Part shown: positions 58,769 to 64,000 of the stretch, one piece after another
Numbering within the stretch: position 1 is the stretch's first letter
How the letters are laid out: every line of letters begins with the position of its first letter
Source: Confluentibacter citreus
GTDB lineage: Bacteria > Bacteroidota > Bacteroidia > Flavobacteriales > Flavobacteriaceae
Assembly: GCF_002807055.1 (NCBI RefSeq)
Contig: NZ_NIXN01000004.1
Coordinates: forward strand, 124,001 to 188,000
Direction of reading: 5' to 3'
DNA length: 64,000 nucleotides
Program-made: the position numbers and the translations under genes
The notes under the pieces: model-generated
What the model was told of the DNA's origin: nothing
Seen by the model: only the letters and a program-made list of their open reading frames with translations
Databases searched by the model: none

Positions 58769-58922
58769 CACCGCCTTAGTTTAAGGCTAAAACTAAACAA
58801 AAGTTCTTATTTAATAGGTTCCATTTTTGGTTAAAAAGCATGGTTATTGATTGCTAACTTGTTAATTATTAATAATATTAAGTAGTAAAAGCTTAATTGC
58901 TGTTACAATATTTTTGAGTTAA

Positions 58923-58996
58923 GGGCTCTTAGCTCAGCTGGATAGAGCACCTCCCTTCTAAGGAGGCGGTCAAAGGTTCGAATCCTTTAGGGCTCA
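58923..58996 (+). tRNA. tRNA-Arg (anticodon TCT)
   Basis: The 74-base sequence folds as a full cloverleaf: acceptor stem GGGCTCT with AGGGCTC (two G-T pairs), D stem GCTC/GAGC, anticodon stem CCTCC/GGAGG with loop CTTCTAA (anticodon TCT), and T arm AAAGG-TTCGAAT-CCTTT. It reads AGA codons. CCA is not encoded. It is a standalone tRNA and a possible integration landmark at the edge of PUL B. Confidence 0.95.
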
Positions 58997-58997
58997 C

Positions 58998-59030
58998 AAA
59001 AAACCTCACTAGTCTTAGTGAGGTTTTTTT
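58998..59030 (+). terminator. Terminator between tRNA-Arg and GH115 (bidirectional)
   Basis: AAACCTCACTA (59001-59011) pairs with TAGTGAGGTTT (59016-59026) across a 4-base loop, with a T-run after and an A-run before. It can end the tRNA transcript on the plus strand and the GH115 transcript arriving from the minus strand, whose stop codon is 40 bases away. Confidence 0.87.
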
Positions 59031-59069
59031 GGTTTTATAACTTTTTGTTTTGTTTCATAAATTTTTATT

Positions 59070-61934
59070 CTAAGGATTTACGAAAACACTTTCTACAGGT
59101 CCCAAATAACTTGGTTTTAATCCACCAGCATCAATTACAAATTTCTGGAAAACGAGACCTGGATCTATCATCCATACTTTAAGGGTATGCTTGCCAGGTT
59201 TGATTGCTTTATGTGTTGATTGTTTTTTTCTAATGTGGTCTGTTACAGAATTATTCCACCAATCTGGATATTCCCAATCAGGTTTTGTGTCTTCTTCATT
59301 CACATTAATGATTTGTGGTTGTTCATCATCAATAGCAATGGCATATTTTAACCCTTCATTCTTTTTATAGTTTAATAAAGGGGATAAATAGGTTTCAATT
59401 TTTAAATCACCTCCATCAAAAACCGTAAAAACGTATTCTAAACTGGGAGACGTTTTACTTGGTGTTTGTCTTTCTGCATTTGCAGGTTCAATCGTTACGG
59501 AAGCATTGGTTCTACCCATGTTAGGAACTACGGTCCAATTGATTGATTTAGAATCGAGTTTCTTAGTATAATTTGCAGCTTCAATAGAAACCACTCCATT
59601 GTTTTCTATAAAACCAACGGCAATAGTCAAATCGTTACGGATAGGAACCTCTACTTTGTATTTCCTTCCAGCACCAGATATCACAATTTCAGATGTATTA
59701 ATCCCTTTAGGAGCTTTATCCCAATCGATAGAGACAAAAACTTTTTCTTCATGTGTCACAGTTCCTTTTTCAGAAGATAGTTTTACCCAATTGTCCTTTG
59801 CTTGTAGGGAATAATATAACTTATCACTTCCCGTATTAAAAATCTCTAGATAGTAGGATTGATTATTTATGGGATCGAACTTGGGAAGGCTAGTGGCAAA
59901 CAAACCAGAGCGGCTAAAGCGACCCCTGCCAACACCATGTTCAGCAACATAGCCAAGTCCAGCAGTATTAGGGACTTGGATATAAGTTACCTCGGGCATT
60001 TTATTTACCGGAGGGTTGCTCCAACTATTGTAACCAATGCGTGTTTGCGACATAAAGTGGTTCCATTTACCATCGGATAAGGTCTCGTGGTAGTATTTGT
60101 TAAGGTCTGCATCTTTAAAAAAGGTTTCTTTTACTTTGTCTGCATAAAGATTTGTTGACGCTCTATTTTGACTGGCATATAATTTATTTTTGCCAGTAGA
60201 AATATACATCTCATTTAGATTTTTTAAGGCTTCAATAGGGTAATGGACTAATTGATAGTATGCCGATTTATAATTTTTGGAAAGTTTGTCATAAATGGTT
60301 TTGCTTCTGTCAAGAAGTTGTGTGTACTCTTCTAAAATTCTATCAGCTTCCCTGTAATTATCCAAACTATAGGTGTCGGGTTTTAGCATTTCGGGAGTTC
60401 GTCTGGCGCTGTATTTTGTACTTAGGGCTAAAATTTCAGCGATGTCTATCGCGTGATCACTTCCAAATTGTTGATCTGACCAATTTAAATAGTAGTTAGG
60501 TAAATCGGAAGCTTTCATCTCAGCATCCCAACCAAAATCAAGGAAAAAACTAATGGGTAATTCCATTGGTTTTAAGTCACCTACGTTAACAATCCATAAA
60601 TCTTTCACGCCCCATTCGTAAGCTAAATTCATTTGTTCCCAAACACGTTCAATTTGCGTCACATTTAACCATCGATAGGACACAGGACCTCCAACAAAAT
60701 CGAAATGGTAGTAAATGCCATACCCGCCTTTGTGATTCAAATCTTCTTTTTTAGGTAGAATACGGATATTGCCCCAGTTATCATCACAAAATAAAATGGT
60801 AATGTCGTCATCAACGCGCATGCCTTTATCGTAGTAATCTTGTACTTCCTTGTAAATGGCCCACACTTGTGGTGTTTGTTCCGCAGGTTTTCCTGTGACA
60901 TCAGCAATGATTTGTCGTTGGTCTGAAATGATGTTTTTTAACAAATCTACCGCCGTGTTTTCACTCATGGCTTCATCGCCATCACCACGCATTCCCATAG
61001 TAACGACGCTTTCATGGTTTCCCATACGCTCAATACCGCCTCGCCAAAATTTTTGAAGTTCTGCTTTGTTGGTTTCGTAATTCCATGCGCCACCGCCGTT
61101 AGCGCCCCATTCTTCATGGGCACGCATCATGGGTTCATGATGGCTGGTAGACATGACGATACCATATTCATCCGCAGTTTGTGCATTTAAAGGATCCTCA
61201 ACAGCAAAAGCTCGTGGTTGCCACATGGCTGGCCATAAATAATTGGCCTTGTTGCGTAAAAGTAATTCAAAAACTTTCTCGTAGAATTCGTGATTAAAAC
61301 TACCGAATGTTTCCTGGACCCATCCCGTTAAAGCGGGAGCTTCGTCATTAAGAAAAATACCTCTGTATTTTACCGATGGCCCTTTTGAAACGAATTTTTC
61401 TTTTTTAACAAAGAGGTTGTCGCTTTTTTTAGCTGCCACATCTGCCCACCAATGCCACGGGGAAACGCCTATTTCTTCTGAAATGGTAAATGTTCCGTAA
61501 GCAGCACCTCGTTTGTCGCTACCAACCACTACCAAAGCTTCTTTTACATTGGGCAATGGATTCTGAATGGTTTGAATAATGAATCTTTCCCATTGACCAC
61601 GTATGGCATCCACATTTAATTTTTTGGAAGCTATTAATTGATCAATTATAGCACTGCTTCCAATAGTTCCAATAATGATTAAATTACCTGTAGCTTGGTT
61701 GCTTGAAGATAAAACTTCGGGTTTTTTACCCGTCACTTTTTCAATATCACCAGCAAGAAATGTGGCCGATTTTTGAATCAATATATAATCTGACGGATCA
61801 TATAAAATGTTTGCAGTTGTAGTTCCTTCTACAATTGAAAAGTACTGTTTTTTGTTTTTAACGTTACTACTTACTTCCATTTGGGAATGCAATACTGATG
61901 TAAATAGAAATAGAACAATTAGAAAATGTCTCAT
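59070..61934 (-). CDS. GH115 alpha-glucuronidase, second copy, secreted
   Basis: The 954-residue protein on the minus strand has a signal peptide (MRHFLIVLFLFTSVLHSQ). GH115 landmarks are SPWHWWADV, KYRGIFLNDEAPALTGW, STSHHEPMMRAHEEW, MRGDGDEAMSE, FCDDNWGNIRILP and YYHFDFVGGPVSYRWLN, followed by C-terminal sandwich domains ending LKVWMIDPGLVFQ. It differs from the PUL A copy in the active-site region (HHEPM for HAEPM, and WARAHEEW-type insertion), so it is an old paralogue. It stands alone, convergent to the tRNA, and may serve glucuronoxylan or a uronate side chain handled by PUL B. Confidence 0.93.
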   Translation of the reverse strand: MRHFLIVLFLFTSVLHSQMEVSSNVKNKKQYFSIVEGTTTANILYDPSDYILIQKSATFLAGDIEKVTGKKPEVLSSSNQATGNLIIIGTIGSSAIIDQLIASKKLNVDAIRGQWERFIIQTIQNPLPNVKEALVVVGSDKRGAAYGTFTISEEIGVSPWHWWADVAAKKSDNLFVKKEKFVSKGPSVKYRGIFLNDEAPALTGWVQETFGSFNHEFYEKVFELLLRNKANYLWPAMWQPRAFAVEDPLNAQTADEYGIVMSTSHHEPMMRAHEEWGANGGGAWNYETNKAELQKFWRGGIERMGNHESVVTMGMRGDGDEAMSENTAVDLLKNIISDQRQIIADVTGKPAEQTPQVWAIYKEVQDYYDKGMRVDDDITILFCDDNWGNIRILPKKEDLNHKGGYGIYYHFDFVGGPVSYRWLNVTQIERVWEQMNLAYEWGVKDLWIVNVGDLKPMELPISFFLDFGWDAEMKASDLPNYYLNWSDQQFGSDHAIDIAEILALSTKYSARRTPEMLKPDTYSLDNYREADRILEEYTQLLDRSKTIYDKLSKNYKSAYYQLVHYPIEALKNLNEMYISTGKNKLYASQNRASTNLYADKVKETFFKDADLNKYYHETLSDGKWNHFMSQTRIGYNSWSNPPVNKMPEVTYIQVPNTAGLGYVAEHGVGRGRFSRSGLFATSLPKFDPINNQSYYLEIFNTGSDKLYYSLQAKDNWVKLSSEKGTVTHEEKVFVSIDWDKAPKGINTSEIVISGAGRKYKVEVPIRNDLTIAVGFIENNGVVSIEAANYTKKLDSKSINWTVVPNMGRTNASVTIEPANAERQTPSKTSPSLEYVFTVFDGGDLKIETYLSPLLNYKKNEGLKYAIAIDDEQPQIINVNEEDTKPDWEYPDWWNNSVTDHIRKKQSTHKAIKPGKHTLKVWMIDPGLVFQKFVIDAGGLKPSYLGPVESVFVNP

Positions 61935-62206
61935 GGTTTAAAATATAATAGTTGGTTTATGGCTTAAATTAATAGTAAGTAATTTTCTAAATAAGAACAT
62001 ACATTTAAGCATTAACAAGGTTATAAAAATTCATTCTAAACAGCGTTAAATAAATGTGAAAAAGATATCAAATATGAAACATGCACTTTAAAAAATTATC
62101 ACTAATGCGATAAAATCTATCATTAAAATTTTTAGCTGATGTAAGTATCAATTTCACTTCTTTAATCTCTCATTTTGTTTCCAATGTAGAAGTCGGAAAC
62201 AAAGCT

Positions 62207-62638
62207 TTAGTTTTCAGTAATATGATTCTTGATATTCGGATTGATAAGCGTTAAATCTTTAGCCAAAGTAACCTTGTCTTTGGGAGATATAATGATATCA
62301 TCGAATTTGGCATAGGTAATCTCAATTCTGTCAAGTGAAGGGGCGGGAGAAGATATGAGGCTATTTGTTTTTGAGATGGTTTTTATCTCATGAATGCTTA
62401 TACTTTTGGTATATAGGAATCCGCATTTAATTTTGAGTACATCATTGTCAATCCAATATTCAGTCCCCAAAAAGATATTTAAAATAAAAAGATAAGAAGG
62501 AACTAAAATTGCTATTAAGACATAAAACTCTTTATGAATGCCATTATTTATAGCTCCAAAGATTAAAGGAATAAAAAACAACAAAAATATCACAACCAAC
62601 ATGATATAAGATACTTTGGCTTGATATTTTTTGGTCAT
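62207..62638 (-). CDS. Small membrane protein with bacterial PH domain (bPH_4/YyaB-like)
   Basis: The 143-residue minus-strand protein has two membrane helices (about 11-30 and 38-56), then a soluble part with YWIDNDVLKIKCGFLYTKSI, the segment IKTISKTNSLISSPAPSLDR and DDIIISPKDK. This pattern, in particular SPAPSLDRIEI and the ISPKDK ending, is that of the YyaB-like bacterial PH domain. Function is unknown; such proteins are small inner-membrane proteins. It is upstream of the GH115 gene on the same strand with 272 bases between, so it is probably a separate unit. Confidence 0.75.
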   Translation of the reverse strand: MTKKYQAKVSYIMLVVIFLLFFIPLIFGAINNGIHKEFYVLIAILVPSYLFILNIFLGTEYWIDNDVLKIKCGFLYTKSISIHEIKTISKTNSLISSPAPSLDRIEITYAKFDDIIISPKDKVTLAKDLTLINPNIKNHITEN

Positions 62639-62976
62639 AATAAGGTTTTTAATATCATGGTGAATTAATATCTTTTTCCGATGGATATAATGATTTCAAA
62701 ATTAGTGATATATACTTTTTTAAAAATCAAATATGTTACAAATTTAGTAGTTTATTTGGCTTCTTTTTTTAACAAATATTTATTTTGTGTTATTAAAAAA
62801 AGATAAAGAAAATTTACGTAAAATTACGGGCAAATTCACTTAAATGGATTGAGGTATAAAAAATGGTAACACACTAATTTATAATACATGTTTACTTCAA
62901 TCAAAAAGTACTAGATTTTCTACAATCTAAATCAATATAAACACAACATTCTACTTAAAAATTTAACTAACCCAAT
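62639..62976. other. Divergent intergenic region before nhaD
   Basis: 338 AT-rich bases between the PH-domain gene (minus) and the antiporter gene (plus). It must hold both promoters. A CAAATTTA at 62739-62746 (minus-strand TAAATTTG) could be a -7 element for the PH gene, but no properly spaced partner was found. Nothing else is recognised. Confidence 0.5.
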
Positions 62977-64000
62977 ATGTATATAGCCATAATCATCATT
63001 TTCGTTATAGGATATCTTGCGATAGCCTTAGAACATAATATTAATGTAAACAAAACAGCAACAGCATTGCTTTTAGGGGTGCTGTGTTGGACACTACTTG
63101 TTTTTGGAAGCGCCACGATTTTTCCCCATTTTGAAAGCATTGAAGCTTCCCATTTTATTTCGGAATCACTTTTAGAGCACGTTGGAGAGATTTCAGAAAT
63201 TTTGTTTTTTCTTTTAGGAGCCATGACCATTGTAGAGCTCATGGATGCCCATGAAGGGTTCGGATTAATCACTGATAAGATTAAGATAAAGAAAAAAAGC
63301 CATTTACTTATTATATTAAGTTTTATAACGTTTTTCCTATCAGCTGCTTTGGATAATTTGACGACTGCTATTGTTATGGCAGCGGTTTTAAGAAAAATGA
63401 TAAAAGATAAAAACGATTTATGGATTTTTGCCTCCATGATGATCATAGCCGCCAATGCTGGTGGTGCTTGGTCACCTATAGGCGACGTAACTACCATTAT
63501 GTTATGGATAGGTGGCCAAATTACGGCTTCAAATATTGTTACCGCTATTTTTATTCCTAGCTTAGTATCTACACTTATACCTTTAGCAATTTTGAGCTCA
63601 AAACTAAAAGGGGATGTTGCCATAATGGATAATCATTTAGGAGCAAGCCATACAAAAAATGAGATAAGTACATTTGATAAAACAATCGTTTTTGCAACTG
63701 GAGTGTCAGCATTATTGTTTGTTCCCATCTTTAAAACGGTCACACATTTGCCTCCTTTTATGGGTATTTTATTTGGGTTAGGCATCATGTGGATTTTAAC
63801 AGAGGTTTTACACATGAAAAAGAATGAAGAGCATAAAAAATCACTTTCAATCTCAGCCATTCTGACGCGTATTGATACTCCAAGTATACTATTCTTTTTA
63901 GGAATATTATTGGCTGTAGCAGCTTTACAAGTAGGAGGGCATTTATTGCAACTGTCCCAAGTTTTGGATGCTAATTTTGATAGTGTCTATGCTATTAATT
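62977..64000 (+). CDS. nhaD: NhaD-type Na+/H+ antiporter, N-terminal part (3' end outside window)
   Basis: The frame starts at ATG 62977 and stays open to the window edge, giving 341 residues with about nine membrane helices. NhaD-family landmarks are VELMDAHEGFGLITDKI, FFLSAALDNLTTAIVMAAVL and MIIAANAGGAWSPIGDVTT, which contain the acidic and polar residues of the ion path. NhaD exchanges internal sodium for protons at alkaline pH and is frequent in halophilic and marine bacteria. It is unrelated to the PULs and probably belongs to the core genome to the right. Confidence 0.9.
   Translation, partial: MYIAIIIIFVIGYLAIALEHNINVNKTATALLLGVLCWTLLVFGSATIFPHFESIEASHFISESLLEHVGEISEILFFLLGAMTIVELMDAHEGFGLITDKIKIKKKSHLLIILSFITFFLSAALDNLTTAIVMAAVLRKMIKDKNDLWIFASMMIIAANAGGAWSPIGDVTTIMLWIGGQITASNIVTAIFIPSLVSTLIPLAILSSKLKGDVAIMDNHLGASHTKNEISTFDKTIVFATGVSALLFVPIFKTVTHLPPFMGILFGLGIMWILTEVLHMKKNEEHKKSLSISAILTRIDTPSILFFLGILLAVAALQVGGHLLQLSQVLDANFDSVYAIN

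Larger units (their letters stand above)
58581..58922. other. Intergenic region between PUL B and tRNA-Arg
   Basis: 342 AT-rich bases without a gene. It holds the tRNA promoter (58738-58768), the second copy of the direct repeat (58719-58760), and a 6-bp hairpin GCCTTA/TAAGGC at 58773-58787 right after the -7 element. No clear terminator follows the last fucosidase gene. Confidence 0.6.

Noticed and set aside
62967-63623. Minus-strand frame of 218 codons at the right end
   Set aside because: The plus strand encodes NhaD with typical membrane helices and motifs across the same DNA; the antisense frame is a composition effect.
1-64000. CRISPR arrays, prophage genes, intact insertion sequences
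   Set aside because: No regularly spaced repeats, cas genes, phage structural genes or transposase/integrase frames were seen; the only repeats are the ones listed.

Overview
The window is AT-rich DNA from a member of the Bacteroidota, most likely a free-living, probably marine, Flavobacteriaceae. The evidence is SusC/SusD pairs, two giant hybrid two-component sensors (HTCS), many secreted or lipobox-bearing glycoside hydrolases, a TTG/TAnnTTTG-type promoter in front of the tRNA, and an NhaD-type Na+/H+ antiporter. Nearly everything is on the + strand and belongs to two carbohydrate-utilisation loci (PULs).

PUL A (1-18.98 kb) starts inside a SusD gene cut by the window edge. It continues with two GH92 alpha-mannosidase-family proteins, a small secreted protein, a GH115 alpha-glucuronidase, a lipoprotein metallophosphoesterase, an HTCS regulator, a myo-inositol oxygenase, an SSS-type Na+/solute symporter and a membrane acyltransferase-like protein. 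The first GH92 has Gln where GH92 mannosidases have the Glu general acid, a change known from a GH92 enzyme that cleaves mannose-1-phosphate diesters. With the phosphoesterase and the inositol oxygenase, this suggests a phosphorylated glycan containing mannose, glucuronate and inositol, for example a glycosyl-inositol-phosphate headgroup. That is a hypothesis, and plain glucuronomannan is the main alternative.

The stretch 18.89-20.28 kb has no intact gene. It holds a terminator, a 187-bp element with 20-bp inverted ends, a possible aborted SusC leader, a leftover terminator-like hairpin, and a copy of the sequence found upstream of the tRNA at 58.7 kb.

PUL B (20.28-58.58 kb) looks like a very complete xyloglucan locus: GH97, YicI-like GH31 alpha-xylosidase, GH3, HTCS, SusC, SusD, an SGBP-B-like surface glycan-binding protein, three paralogous BACON-GH5 (subfamily-4-like) endoglucanases, three GH43, GH27, GH2, an esterase, GH42 and two GH29 fucosidases. 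The backbone enzymes (GH5, GH3), side-chain enzymes (GH31, GH42, GH29, GH43) and esterase fit a fucosylated, acetylated xyloglucan. The locus carries scars of gene loss: a GH2 gene with a large in-frame internal deletion, a 37-codon twin-arginine leader remnant, and duplicated intergenic hairpins between the GH5 copies.

The right end (58.6-64 kb) holds tRNA-Arg(TCT) with promoter and terminator, then on the minus strand a second GH115 gene and a small bacterial-PH-domain membrane protein, then on the plus strand an NhaD antiporter that runs off the window.
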